From DATBIS01 sp036556805 (GTDB lineage Bacteria; Actinomycetota; UBA4738; HRBIN12), in the NCBI GenBank assembly GCA_036556805.1, contig DATBIS010000043.1, positions 1-28,155 on the forward strand: a DNA stretch of 28,155 nt, in the 5' to 3' direction. A model generated the notes under the pieces. That model saw only the letters and a list, made by a program, of their open reading frames with translations, did no database searches and was not told the origin of the DNA. Positions within the stretch are counted from its first letter, which is position 1, and every line of letters begins with the position of its first letter. This document shows positions 7,833-14,962 of the stretch, in pieces. The position numbers were made by a program, and so were the translations under genes.

Positions 7833-8018
7833 ATGGCGAAGACGGCGCTCAAGAACAAGCAGGCGAAACAGCAGAAGTTCCGCGTGCGTGAGTACACGCG
7901 CTGCCGCCGCTGCGGCCGGTCGCGCGCGGTGCTCCGTCGCTTCATGCTGTGTCGGATCTGCCTGCGCGAGCTCGCGCATGCCGGCGAGCTTCCGGGGGTG
8001 ACGAAGGCCTCATGGTGA
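7833..8018 (+). CDS. rpsZ: 30S ribosomal protein S14 type Z (uS14)
   Basis: Small-subunit head protein. The 61-residue product is the short zinc-binding type: C24-x2-C27 and C40-x2-C43, with RRCGR and CLRELAHAGELPGVTKASW-like ending. The ATG at 7833 is selected because GAGGGACG lies about 5 bases upstream and MAKTALKNKQ is the family start; an upstream in-frame ATG at 7746 lies inside rplE. Presence of the Cys4 form here means this copy depends on zinc; a Cys-free paralogue, if any, is not in this window. Confidence 0.96.
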   Translation: MAKTALKNKQAKQQKFRVREYTRCRRCGRSRAVLRRFMLCRICLRELAHAGELPGVTKASW

Positions 8019-8434
8019 GATCCGCCCGGTTCTCGTCGAACGTCAGCGATCCGGTCGCCGACCTCCTCACGCGCATCCGCAACGCGAACCTCGCCTATAA
8101 GGACGAGCTCCTCGTACCGGCATCGAAGGTGAACGACGCGGTCCTGCGCATCCTCGTCGATGAGGGATACCTCTCGGGGTATGAGGCAGAGGGTGAGGGC
8201 GTGGACCGCGCGTTCCACATCCGGCTGAAGTACGGCCGCGCGAGGCAGCGCACGATCACGGGCATCCAGCGCGTGTCGAAGCCCGGGCGACGGGTGTACC
8301 GGCGTCGCGGGGCGCTGCCGAGGGTTTTGGGCGGTCTGGGGATCGCGATCGTCTCGACGTCGCAAGGCATGATGACGGACAAGGAGGCGGCCCGCCGGGG
8401 CGTCGGCGGCGAGGTCGTCGCGTACGTCTGGTAG
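8012..8434 (+). CDS. rpsH: 30S ribosomal protein S8 (uS8)
   Basis: Primary 16S rRNA-binding protein; in E. coli S8 represses the spc operon by binding its mRNA. From the ATG at 8012 the product is 140 residues, with SDPVADLLTRIRNANLA, RVSKPGRRVYRR and the C-terminal GIAIVSTSQGMMTDKEAA, diagnostic of S8. The start is ambiguous: the GTG at 8015 would give a GTGA overlap with the rpsZ stop and better spacing to GAAGG (8003-8007). The difference is one residue. Confidence 0.95.
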   Translation: MVRSARFSSNVSDPVADLLTRIRNANLAYKDELLVPASKVNDAVLRILVDEGYLSGYEAEGEGVDRAFHIRLKYGRARQRTITGIQRVSKPGRRVYRRRGALPRVLGGLGIAIVSTSQGMMTDKEAARRGVGGEVVAYVW

Positions 8435-8449
8435 GCGAGTGAGGGACGC

Positions 8450-8998
8450 ATGAGCAGGATCGGGAAGCAGCCCATCGAATTGCCCGCGGGGGTGGAGTTC
8501 GACCTTCGCGACGGCAACGTCGTGACCGTGAAGGGGCCGCGGGGCTCCCTCACGCAGTCGATGCATCCCGAGATCCGCATCGTGCGCGAGGATGCGGTCG
8601 TGCGCGTCGAGCGGCCGAGCGACGACGGGTTCTATCGAGGCCTGCACGGCCTGACCCGCTCGCTGCTCGCGAACATGGTGGAGGGCGTCACGAACGGGTT
8701 CGAGAAGCGTCTGCAGATCGTGGGCGTCGGCTACCGGGCGGCGATGCGCGGCAGCGACCTCGAGATCGCCGCCGGCTACTCGCATCCTGTCGTCGTGACG
8801 AAGCCCGACGGCATCGAGTTCGAGGTGCCGACCCCGACGCAAATCGTCGTGCGGGGCATCGACAAGCAGCAGGTCGGCGAGGTTGCCGCCACGATCCGGA
8901 AGATCCGCAAGCCCGAGCCGTACAAGGGCAAGGGCATCCGGTACGAGGGTGAGTACGTTCGCAAGAAGGCCGGCAAGGCCGCGAAGGGAGCGGCGTGA
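8450..8998 (+). CDS. rplF: 50S ribosomal protein L6 (uL6)
   Basis: Large-subunit protein near the GTPase-associated centre, with two similar domains. The 182-residue product starts MSRIGKQPIELPAGV and has VKGPRGSLTQ, the second-domain run KRLQIVGVGYRAAMRG and C-terminal PEPYKGKGIRYEGEYVRKKAGK. The ATG is preceded by GAGGGACGC, in a 15-base block (GTGAGGGACGCATGA) that recurs exactly at rpmJ. The stop overlaps the rplR ATG. Confidence 0.97.
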   Translation: MSRIGKQPIELPAGVEFDLRDGNVVTVKGPRGSLTQSMHPEIRIVREDAVVRVERPSDDGFYRGLHGLTRSLLANMVEGVTNGFEKRLQIVGVGYRAAMRGSDLEIAAGYSHPVVVTKPDGIEFEVPTPTQIVVRGIDKQQVGEVAATIRKIRKPEPYKGKGIRYEGEYVRKKAGKAAKGAA

Positions 8999-9348
8999 TG
9001 GACGCGAAGGCCAGACGCGAGGCCCGCGTGCGACGGCACGCCCGGGTTCGCAAGAAGGTCGTCGGCAGCGCGGACCGTCCGCGTCTTGCGGTGTTTCGTT
9101 CGAACCGGCACATCTACGCGCAGCTCATCGACGACCGGCGGGCCGCGACGCTCGCGCAGGCCTCCGACCGCGAGGTGGAGGCGTCCGGCGACAAGACCGC
9201 GCGCGCGAAGGCGGTGGGCGCCCTGCTCGCCGATCGCGCGAAGTCGGCCGGGATCGAGCGCGTGGTGTTCGATCGCGGGGGGCACTTGTTCCACGGCCGC
9301 GTGGCGGCCCTCGCGAAGGGCGCCGCAGAGGGAGGACTGCTGATCTGA
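8998..9348 (+). CDS. rplR: 50S ribosomal protein L18 (uL18)
   Basis: 5S rRNA-binding protein of the central protuberance. From the ATG at 8998 the product is 116 residues with RRHARVRKKVVG, RPRLAVFRSNRHIYAQLIDD and FDRGGHLFHGRVAALA, typical of L18. A GTG at 8995 in the same frame is possible, but AGGGAG (8985-8990) is spaced 7 bases from the ATG. The stop overlaps the rpsE ATG (TGATG). Confidence 0.96.
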   Translation: MDAKARREARVRRHARVRKKVVGSADRPRLAVFRSNRHIYAQLIDDRRAATLAQASDREVEASGDKTARAKAVGALLADRAKSAGIERVVFDRGGHLFHGRVAALAKGAAEGGLLI

Positions 9349-9974
9349 TGCGAAGGTACGACGCACGCTCCGACGACAAGAGTCCATACGAGGAACGCGT
9401 GATCTCGATCAACCGCGTGGCGAAGGTCGTGCGCGGCGGCCGGCGCTTCTCGTTCGCGGCGCTCGTCGTGGTCGGCGACGGCGCCGGTCGTGTCGGCGTC
9501 GGCTACGGCAAGGCCAAGGAGGTGCCGGCCGCGATCTCGAAGGGCGTCGAGGAGGCCCGGCGGAAGATGTTCGAGGTGCCGATGATGGGGACGACGATCC
9601 CGCACACCGTGACGGGCGAGGCCGGCGCCGGCGTCGTCCTGCTGAAGCCGGCGGCGCCGGGCACCGGCGTGATCGCGGGCGGCGCGGTGCGGGCGCTCGT
9701 GGAGTGCGCCGGGATCAAGGACATCCTCTCGAAGTCGATGGGCTCCTCGAACCAGATCAACATCGTGAAGGCCGCCGTTGCCGGCCTGAAGGATCTCCGC
9801 CGGCCGGAGCAGGTCGCGAGGCTCCGCGAGCGGGAAGTCCAGGACGTCGCCCCGAAGCCGATGCTCGAGGCCGTCGCCGCGGCCGACGCGAGGACCCAGG
9901 CCAAGCGCGCGGCCGACCTCCAGGAGGCGTACGGCGGCGAGTCGCGCCCGCCGCAGCAGGGAGGCAGGTCGTGA
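9348..9974 (+). CDS. rpsE: 30S ribosomal protein S5 (uS5)
   Basis: Small-subunit protein important for decoding accuracy and mRNA unwinding. The 208-residue product has RVISINRVAKVVRGGRRF, the dsRNA-binding-like domain, VGVGYGKAKEVPAAI, GSGGVVLLKPA-like GAGVVLLKPAAPGTGV and SKSMGSSNQINIVKA. A C-terminal segment of about 40 residues (168-208), rich in Ala, Arg and Gln, extends past the conserved fold, as in several actinobacteria. Coupled by overlap to rplR and rpmD. Confidence 0.96.
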   Translation: MRRYDARSDDKSPYEERVISINRVAKVVRGGRRFSFAALVVVGDGAGRVGVGYGKAKEVPAAISKGVEEARRKMFEVPMMGTTIPHTVTGEAGAGVVLLKPAAPGTGVIAGGAVRALVECAGIKDILSKSMGSSNQINIVKAAVAGLKDLRRPEQVARLREREVQDVAPKPMLEAVAAADARTQAKRAADLQEAYGGESRPPQQGGRS

Positions 9975-10156
9975 CGAAGCTGAAGCTCACACAGCGCCGC
10001 AGCGTCATCGGGCGCCCGAAGGATCAGCGGGACACCGTGCGTCGCCTCGGCCTGCACCGCATCCGGGACGTCGTCGTGAAGGACGATCGTCCCGAGATCC
10101 GCGGCATGATCTCCAAGGTCCGGCATCTCGTGGAGGTCGAGGAGGTGGCGGAGTGA
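9971..10156 (+). CDS. rpmD: 50S ribosomal protein L30 (uL30)
   Basis: Small large-subunit protein. The 61-residue product, MTKLKLTQRRSVIGRPKDQR and then RRLGLHRIRDVVVKDD, matches bacterial L30 in length and in the IG-RPKDQR and RLGL segments. GTG start overlaps the rpsE stop (GTGA), and its stop overlaps rplO likewise, so both ends are firm. Confidence 0.95.
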   Translation: MTKLKLTQRRSVIGRPKDQRDTVRRLGLHRIRDVVVKDDRPEIRGMISKVRHLVEVEEVAE

Positions 10157-10596
10157 AGCTCCATCATCTGAAGCCGGCCGAAGGTGCGAAGAAGGATCGC
10201 CGGCGGGTCGGGCGTGGACGCGCCGGAGCGGGCGGCAAGACCGCCGGGCGCGGCACGAAGGGCACGGGCGCGCGCAAGTCGGTGCCCATCGGGTTCGAGG
10301 GCGGCCAGATGCCGCTGCAGCGTCGCGTTCCGAAGCTGAAGGGATTCCGAAACTTCAACCGTGTCGAGTACGCGGTCGTGAACGTCGAAGTCCTCGCGAA
10401 GTACTACGCGTCGGGCGAGGTGACGCCGCAGGCGCTCGCCGAGCACGGTCTGGTGCGCAAGGGTCGGCCCGTGAAGATCCTCGCTCGCGGGTCGCTCGAC
10501 CACGCGCTCACGGTTCGAGCCCACGCGTTCTCGGACGAGGCGAAGCGGAAGATCGAGCAGGCCGGAGGCACCGCGGAACTCATCGACCGAGGGTAG
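10153..10596 (+). CDS. rplO: 50S ribosomal protein L15 (uL15)
   Basis: Large-subunit assembly protein. The 147-residue product has the Gly/Arg-rich N-terminal arm (KKDRRRVGRGRAGAGGKTAGRG, abbreviated here as GRGRAGAGGKTAGRG) that threads through 23S rRNA, the FEGGQMPLQRRVPKLKGF segment and the C-terminal FSDEAKRKIEQAGG. GTG start overlaps rpmD by four bases. This is the last gene of the contiguous ribosomal run before secY. Confidence 0.96.
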   Translation: MKLHHLKPAEGAKKDRRRVGRGRAGAGGKTAGRGTKGTGARKSVPIGFEGGQMPLQRRVPKLKGFRNFNRVEYAVVNVEVLAKYYASGEVTPQALAEHGLVRKGRPVKILARGSLDHALTVRAHAFSDEAKRKIEQAGGTAELIDRG

Positions 10597-10599
10597 GAT
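10594..10599 (+). promoter_or_regulatory. TAGGAT element before secY (SD or -10)
   Basis: TAGGAT overlaps the rplO stop codon and sits 9 bases before the secY GTG. AGGA within it has good Shine-Dalgarno spacing, while GGTAGGAT also resembles the GGTAGNNT -10 elements seen before rplM and glmM. The two readings cannot be separated from sequence; no clear -35 is present, so the ribosome-binding reading is favoured. Confidence 0.45.
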
Positions 10600-10608
10600 G
10601 GGCACCTC

Positions 10609-11895
10609 GTGCTGAAAGCGTTCGTCAACGCGTTCAAGGTCCCGGACCTCCGCAACAAGATCCTCTTCACGCTCTTCATCATCGCGGTGTTCCGGTTGGG
10701 CAATCACGTGCCGGTGCCGGGCATCGACGTCGGCGCGATCCAGGCGGAGCTCGAGAAGCAGGGTCAGACCGGGTTCCTCGCGCTCATCAATCTCTTCTCG
10801 GGCGGCGGGCTGCAGAACGTCGCGGTCTTCGCGTTGGGGATCATGCCGTACATCACGAGCTCGATCATCATGCAGCTCCTCACGGTCGTGATCCCGAAGC
10901 TGCAGCAGTGGCAGGACCAGGGCGAGACCGGGACGAAGAAGATCAACCAGTGGACGCGCTACGTGACGGTGGTGCTGGCGCTCCTGCAGTCCACCGGCCT
11001 CGTGTTCCTGTTCCACAACCCCGCGGTCTCCGGGTTCGACATCTTCCGCGCCGGGACGTTCACCGCGCCCCGCGTCGCGTTCATCGTGCTCGTGCTCACG
11101 GCCGGCACCGCGACGATCATGTGGATGGGCGAGCTCATCACGCAGCGAGGCATCGGCAACGGGATGTCGATCCTGATCTTCGCGAGCGTGATCTCCCGGC
11201 TGCCTTCCGAAGGCAACGCGATCCTCCAGCAGGGCGGCACGGGGAAGTTCGTCACGATCCTGCTGCTCGGCGTCCTCATCATCGTCGCCGTCATCTACAT
11301 CGATCAGGGGCAGCGGCGCATCCCGATCCAGTACGCGAAGCGCGTCGTCGGGCGAAAGATGACCACCGGCGGCAGCACCTACCTTCCGCTGAAGGTGAAC
11401 CAGGCGGGCGTCATCCCGATCATCTTCGCGTCGTCGGTGCTCTATTTCCCGGGGTTGCTCGCGAGCGTGTACCACGCGCAGTGGTTCCAGGACTTCGTGA
11501 ACAATCACATCAACAACCACCGGAGCCTGATCTACATGTCGATCTTCGGCATGCTGATCATCTTCTTCTCGTACTTCTACACGGCGATCCAGTTCGATCC
11601 GGTGAGAACGGCCGACACGATCCGCAAGCAGGGCGGGTTCATCCCCGGCATCCGGCCGGGACCCCCGACCGCGACCTACCTCAACGACATCCTCGTGCGT
11701 ATCACGCTGCCGGGGTCGATCTTCCTCGCGGTGATCGCGCTGATACCGTCGGTGGTGCTCGCATACTGGGCGTTCAACCAGTTCCCCTTCGGAGGGACCT
11801 CGATCCTCATCACGGTGGGTGTCGCGCTCGAGACCATGAAGCAGCTCGAGTCGCAGCTGTTGATGCGCCACTACGAGGGTTTCCTCAAGGCCTAG
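10609..11895 (+). CDS. secY: Preprotein translocase channel subunit SecY
   Basis: Central pore of the Sec translocon in the cytoplasmic membrane, exporting and inserting proteins. The 428-residue product has the expected ten hydrophobic segments, the N-terminal FKVPDLRNKILFTLFIIAVFR-type start of helix 1, the plug region after PVPGIDV (short motif GLQNVAVFALGIMPYI follows), TQRGIGNGMSILIFASV and the cytoplasmic loop QGQRRIPIQYAKR, and ends RHYEGFLKA. The GTG at 10609 lies 12 bases after rplO. Neighbours adk and map are the standard downstream genes. Confidence 0.97.
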   Translation: MLKAFVNAFKVPDLRNKILFTLFIIAVFRLGNHVPVPGIDVGAIQAELEKQGQTGFLALINLFSGGGLQNVAVFALGIMPYITSSIIMQLLTVVIPKLQQWQDQGETGTKKINQWTRYVTVVLALLQSTGLVFLFHNPAVSGFDIFRAGTFTAPRVAFIVLVLTAGTATIMWMGELITQRGIGNGMSILIFASVISRLPSEGNAILQQGGTGKFVTILLLGVLIIVAVIYIDQGQRRIPIQYAKRVVGRKMTTGGSTYLPLKVNQAGVIPIIFASSVLYFPGLLASVYHAQWFQDFVNNHINNHRSLIYMSIFGMLIIFFSYFYTAIQFDPVRTADTIRKQGGFIPGIRPGPPTATYLNDILVRITLPGSIFLAVIALIPSVVLAYWAFNQFPFGGTSILITVGVALETMKQLESQLLMRHYEGFLKA

Positions 11896-11898
11896 CGC

Positions 11899-12552
11899 AT
11901 GCGTCTCGTGCTGCTCGGCCCCCCGGGTGCAGGGAAGGGAACGCAGGCGGCGCTCCTCGCCGACCGGCTCACGATCCCGCACATCTCCACCGGGGACCTG
12001 CTCCGCGAACACGTGGAGCTCGGCTCCCGTCTGGGCGTTCGGGCCCGCGCATACATGGACCGCGGCGAATACGTGCCCGACGACCTCGTCGTGCGCATGG
12101 TGATGGACCGCCTCGACGAGCCGGACGCGCAGAAGGGGTTCATCCTCGACGGGTTCCCTCGCACGGTCCCGCAGGCCCAGGCGCTCGAGGACGCGCTTGC
12201 CGAGGCGGGCCGTCCCCTCGAGGCCGTGCTGAAGTTCACGATCGACGCCGAGATGGCCATCAAGCGCCTGTCGAACCGGTGGCTGTGCCCGTGCTGCAAG
12301 CGCACCTACAACGCGGAGTTCATGAAGCCGCTCCACGACGAGGTGTGCGACGACGACGGGTGCGCGCTCAAGCGGCGCTCCGACGATGACGAGATCACGG
12401 TACGGAGGCGGCTCGAGGTGTATCGCGAGGAGACCGAGCCGCTCGAGCTGTTCTACTGGGAACGAGGGCTGCTCCGCGAGGTCGACGCGCAAGCACGACT
12501 CGAGCGAGTGACCGAGCGCACCCTCGAAGCGCTGTCCGACATCGCATCGTGA
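11899..12552 (+). CDS. adk: Adenylate kinase, zinc-type LID
   Basis: Converts ATP and AMP to two ADP. The 217-residue product has the P-loop GPPGAGKGT (7-15), STGDLLRE for AMP binding, DGFPRT (84-89) and a long-form LID domain. The LID carries C130-x2-C133 and C150-x4-C155, the four-cysteine zinc-binding arrangement of Gram-positive long adenylate kinases, with two spare residues in the second pair. ATG three bases after secY stop. Typical secY-adk-map arrangement. Confidence 0.97.
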   Translation: MRLVLLGPPGAGKGTQAALLADRLTIPHISTGDLLREHVELGSRLGVRARAYMDRGEYVPDDLVVRMVMDRLDEPDAQKGFILDGFPRTVPQAQALEDALAEAGRPLEAVLKFTIDAEMAIKRLSNRWLCPCCKRTYNAEFMKPLHDEVCDDDGCALKRRSDDDEITVRRRLEVYREETEPLELFYWERGLLREVDAQARLERVTERTLEALSDIAS

Positions 12553-12559
12553 GGACGCC

Positions 12560-13315
12560 GTGATCGAGTACAAGTCGGAAGCCGACATCGCGAAGATGCG
12601 GGAGGCCGGTCGCATCGTCGCCGGCACGATCGAGCGCGTGACGGCGGCCGTGGCGCCGGGCAAGAGCACCGCGGACCTCGATCGGGTGGCGGAGCGCTAC
12701 ATCGCCGAGCGCAGTGCGATCCCGTCCTTCAAGGGCTACAAGGGTTTTCCCGCGACCATCTGCGCCTCCGTCAACCACGAGATCGTGCACGGGATCCCGG
12801 CAAAGCAGCGCGTGCTTCGACCGGGGGACCTGCTCTCGCTCGACTTCGGCGCGATCTGGGAGGGGTTCCACGCCGACGCGGCCGTCACGGTGTTCGTGGG
12901 CGGCCCGCCGAGCTCCGAGGCGGAGAAGCTCGTCGAGGTGACCCGTCAGGCGCTCGAGGCGGGCATCTCCGCGATCCGCCCGGGTGGCCGGCTCACCGAC
13001 ATCGGCGCCGCGATCCAGCACGTGGCGGAGGGCGCGGGCTTCTCGCTCGTGCGCGAGTACGGCGGACACGGCATCGGCCGGGCGCTGCACGAGGACCCGT
13101 TCGTCCAGAACTTCGGGCCGCCGGGGCGTGGACCGGAGCTCAAGCCAGGCCTCGTGCTCGCGGTCGAGCCGATGGCGAGCCTCGGCGACGCCGAGACGCG
13201 TCTGCTCGCCGACGACTGGACCGTCGTGACGGCCGACGGTTCGCTGTCCGCCCATTTCGAGCACACGATCGCGGTGACGGCGGAGGGTCACGAGATCCTC
13301 ACGCGTTCGGGCTGA
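12560..13315 (+). CDS. map: Methionine aminopeptidase, type I
   Basis: Removes the initiator methionine from nascent proteins, a dinuclear metal enzyme. The 251-residue product shows the five metal ligands D95 (LSLDFG), D106 (FHADAA), H170 (GGHGIG), E203 (VEPM) and E234 (FEHT), and the substrate-contact H77 (EIVHGIP). The N-terminal zinc-finger extension found in some isoforms is absent. GTG start at 12560 with GAGGA upstream. Instead of infA, the next gene is a secreted lysyl-oxidase-like protein three bases after the stop. Confidence 0.96.
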   Translation: MIEYKSEADIAKMREAGRIVAGTIERVTAAVAPGKSTADLDRVAERYIAERSAIPSFKGYKGFPATICASVNHEIVHGIPAKQRVLRPGDLLSLDFGAIWEGFHADAAVTVFVGGPPSSEAEKLVEVTRQALEAGISAIRPGGRLTDIGAAIQHVAEGAGFSLVREYGGHGIGRALHEDPFVQNFGPPGRGPELKPGLVLAVEPMASLGDAETRLLADDWTVVTADGSLSAHFEHTIAVTAEGHEILTRSG

Positions 13316-13318
13316 TCC

Positions 13319-14092
13319 GTGCGGCGATTCCTCATCGTGGTGCTTGCCGCCGCGCTCCCGGCCACCCTCGGCACGGCGGCCCTGGGGGCGGGGTCATCGG
13401 TGCGTTTTCGGCCCAACCTGCAGACGCTCACTCCCACCGACCTGTCCATCGAGGTGCTGCCGAACGGCCACAAGAAGCTCAGGCTCACGAACGAGGTGAG
13501 CAACGTGGGCGCCGGCCCGATCGAGCTGAAGCCCAGGAAGAAGGACTGCGACCACGACGGGAAGCTCCAGAACGACCGGACGGCCTTTCAGCGCGTCTAC
13601 GAGGACGCGAACGCCAACGGCGTGTTCGATCGTGGGACCGACGTCACCTTCCATCGTCACAAGGTCGGGTGCTTCGAGTTCGACAAGGCTCACGGGCACT
13701 GGCACTTCCAGGACTACGCAAGGTACGAGCTCTTCGAGCTCGACGGGACCCTCGTGCGGCAGCACGCGAAGGTCGGTTTCTGCCTCCTCGACACCGACCA
13801 GGTGGCGATCGGTCTCCCGGGGGAACCGGCTTCCGCGTACTACGGAACGGACGTCTCCGTGTGCGGCGACCTGGATGTCCAGGGCGTCTCGGTCGGCTGG
13901 GCCGACATCTATCAAGCGCCACTCCCGGGTCAGTCGATCGGCATCGCCGGTGTGCCGGACGGCAACTATTGCCTGGTCTCGACGGTCGACCCCGAGAACC
14001 TGGTGCACGAGACCGACGAGGGGGACAACGAGGCGCGGCTCCAGATCCAGATCACGGGCGACGCGGTCACGACGGTCCCGGGATCCTGCTGA
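13319..14092 (+). CDS. Secreted lysyl-oxidase-like copper amine oxidase
   Basis: Probable extracytoplasmic copper- and quinone-dependent amine oxidase of the lysyl oxidase family (Pfam PF01186 by recognition). The 257-residue product starts with a signal peptide (MRRFLIVVLAAALPATLGTA, cleavage near A23). The motif HGHWH (125-129) gives the H-x-H-x-H copper ligands that match human LOX His292/294/296; K151 in AKVGFCLLDT aligns with LTQ-forming Lys320, and Y198 in WADIY aligns ungapped with Tyr355. GNYCLVSTVDP and ENLVHETDEGDN match the C-terminal part of the domain. DANANGVFDRGTD (96-108) resembles a calcium loop. GTG start three bases after map implies co-transcription with map. Physiological substrate unknown; a non-enzymatic surface role is possible. 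An unusual insertion between map and infA. Confidence 0.88.
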   Translation: MRRFLIVVLAAALPATLGTAALGAGSSVRFRPNLQTLTPTDLSIEVLPNGHKKLRLTNEVSNVGAGPIELKPRKKDCDHDGKLQNDRTAFQRVYEDANANGVFDRGTDVTFHRHKVGCFEFDKAHGHWHFQDYARYELFELDGTLVRQHAKVGFCLLDTDQVAIGLPGEPASAYYGTDVSVCGDLDVQGVSVGWADIYQAPLPGQSIGIAGVPDGNYCLVSTVDPENLVHETDEGDNEARLQIQITGDAVTTVPGSC

Positions 14093-14104
14093 GCCCTAGC
14101 TTCG

Positions 14105-14134
14105 TGGACGTACCTCCTGACCTGCTCGTATACT
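14105..14134 (+). promoter_or_regulatory. Promoter upstream of infA operon
   Basis: A -35 like TGGACG (14105-14110) and -10 TATACT (14129-14134, five of six to TATAAT) are separated by 18 bases, in an otherwise gene-free 136-base gap after the lysyl-oxidase gene. Predicted transcription would begin near 14141, leaving a leader of about 88 bases before infA. It would let infA-rpmJ-rpsM-rpsK-rpoA-rplQ be made independently of the spc block. Confidence 0.6.
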
Positions 14135-14228
14135 TTCGTTCCACTCCCATCCGGGGTGGTTCCCGCCTGGGAGCTTCCGGTTCGCCTCGGGGCGGGTCAG
14201 GTCGTTCGTCGAGAGGTCACCCGCAAGC

Positions 14229-14447
14229 TTGCCGAAGAAGGACGCGATCGAGGTCGAGGGGACGGTCGTCGAGCCGCTCCCCAACGCCATGTTCAGGGTG
14301 AAGCTGGAGAACGACCACGTGGTGTTGGCCCACATCTCGGGCAAGATGCGGATGCACTACATCCGGATCCTCCCGGGGGACCGGGTCGTGGTGGAGTTGT
14401 CGCCGTACGACCTCACGCGAGGTCGCGTGGTGTATCGCTACCGGTGA
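14229..14447 (+). CDS. infA: Translation initiation factor IF-1
   Basis: Small OB-fold protein that occupies the ribosomal A site during initiation. The 72-residue product begins PKKDAIEVEGTVVEPLPN after its start and has LAHISGKMRMHYIRILPGD, SPYDLTRGR and the YRYR end, an exact family length. The start codon is TTG at 14229: no ATG or GTG gives the conserved N-terminus. GAGAGG at 14211-14216 lies rather far (12 bases) for a Shine-Dalgarno site. A weak start codon in an essential factor may set expression level. First gene after the promoter at 14105-14134. Confidence 0.95.
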   Translation: MPKKDAIEVEGTVVEPLPNAMFRVKLENDHVVLAHISGKMRMHYIRILPGDRVVVELSPYDLTRGRVVYRYR

Positions 14448-14454
14448 GGGACGC

Positions 14455-14568
14455 ATGAAGGTACGACCGTCGGTGAAGAAGATGTGCGAGCGGTGCCGGG
14501 TGATCCGCCGGCGAGGCCGGATCCTCGTCATCTGCTCGAACCCTCGACACAAGCAGCGGCAAGGCTAG
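14455..14568 (+). CDS. rpmJ: 50S ribosomal protein L36 (bL36)
   Basis: Smallest large-subunit protein, a zinc-binding peptide near helix 89-91 rRNA. The 37-residue product starts MKVRPSVKKMCERC and has the complete zinc site C11-x2-C14, C27 and H32 (CSNPRH), then KQRQG. It is the zinc-containing form. The ATG at 14455 follows GAGGGACGC, the same 15-base start context as rplF, and lies 7 bases after the infA stop. Confidence 0.96.
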   Translation: MKVRPSVKKMCERCRVIRRRGRILVICSNPRHKQRQG

Positions 14569-14575
14569 GAGGACC

Positions 14576-14959
14576 ATGGCTCGGATCGCAGGCGTCGACC
14601 TTCCCCGCGACAAGCGGGTGGATATCGCGCTCCGGTACATCTACGGGATCGGGCCGACGAGCGCGTACAAGATCGTGCAGGGGGCCGGGATCGAGGGCGG
14701 CACCAAGGTGCGCGACCTCTCCGAGGACGAGGTCGTGCGGATCCGCGAGTTCATCGACCGCAACTTCAAGGTCGAGGGGGACCTGCGACGCGAGGTCGCC
14801 CAGGACATCAAGCGCAAGATCGAGATCGGCTGTTACCAGGGCGTCCGCCACCGTCGAAGCCTGCCCGTGCACGGACAGCGCACGCACACGAACGCGCGCA
14901 CCCGGAAGGGTCCGAAGAAGACCGTGGCCGGGAAGAAGAAGGTGAAGGGGAAGAAGTAG
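14576..14959 (+). CDS. rpsM: 30S ribosomal protein S13 (uS13)
   Basis: Small-subunit head protein contacting P-site tRNA and bridging to the large subunit. The 127-residue product starts MARIAGVDLPRDKRVDIALR, and has YGIGPTSAYKI, GCYQGVRHRRSLPVHGQRT, and the basic C-terminal tail KKTVAGKKKVKGKK that reaches tRNA. ATG preceded by GGAGGACC spanning the rpmJ stop region. Family-typical throughout. Confidence 0.97.
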   Translation: MARIAGVDLPRDKRVDIALRYIYGIGPTSAYKIVQGAGIEGGTKVRDLSEDEVVRIREFIDRNFKVEGDLRREVAQDIKRKIEIGCYQGVRHRRSLPVHGQRTHTNARTRKGPKKTVAGKKKVKGKK

Positions 14960-14962
14960 TTC

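Noticed and set aside
10598..10615. Five-codon reading frame ATG GGC ACC TCG TGC TGA overlapping the secY start, considered as a regulatory leader peptide
   Set aside because: Its ATG is created by the ribosome-binding region itself and no attenuation structure accompanies it; likely coincidental.
10024..12669. Very long open frame on the minus strand opposite rplO-secY-adk, and similar ones opposite rplE-rpsH, glmM, glmS and nnr
   Set aside because: High GC makes antisense frames open by chance; the translations are Arg/His/Asp-rich and low in complexity, while the plus strand holds conserved proteins throughout.
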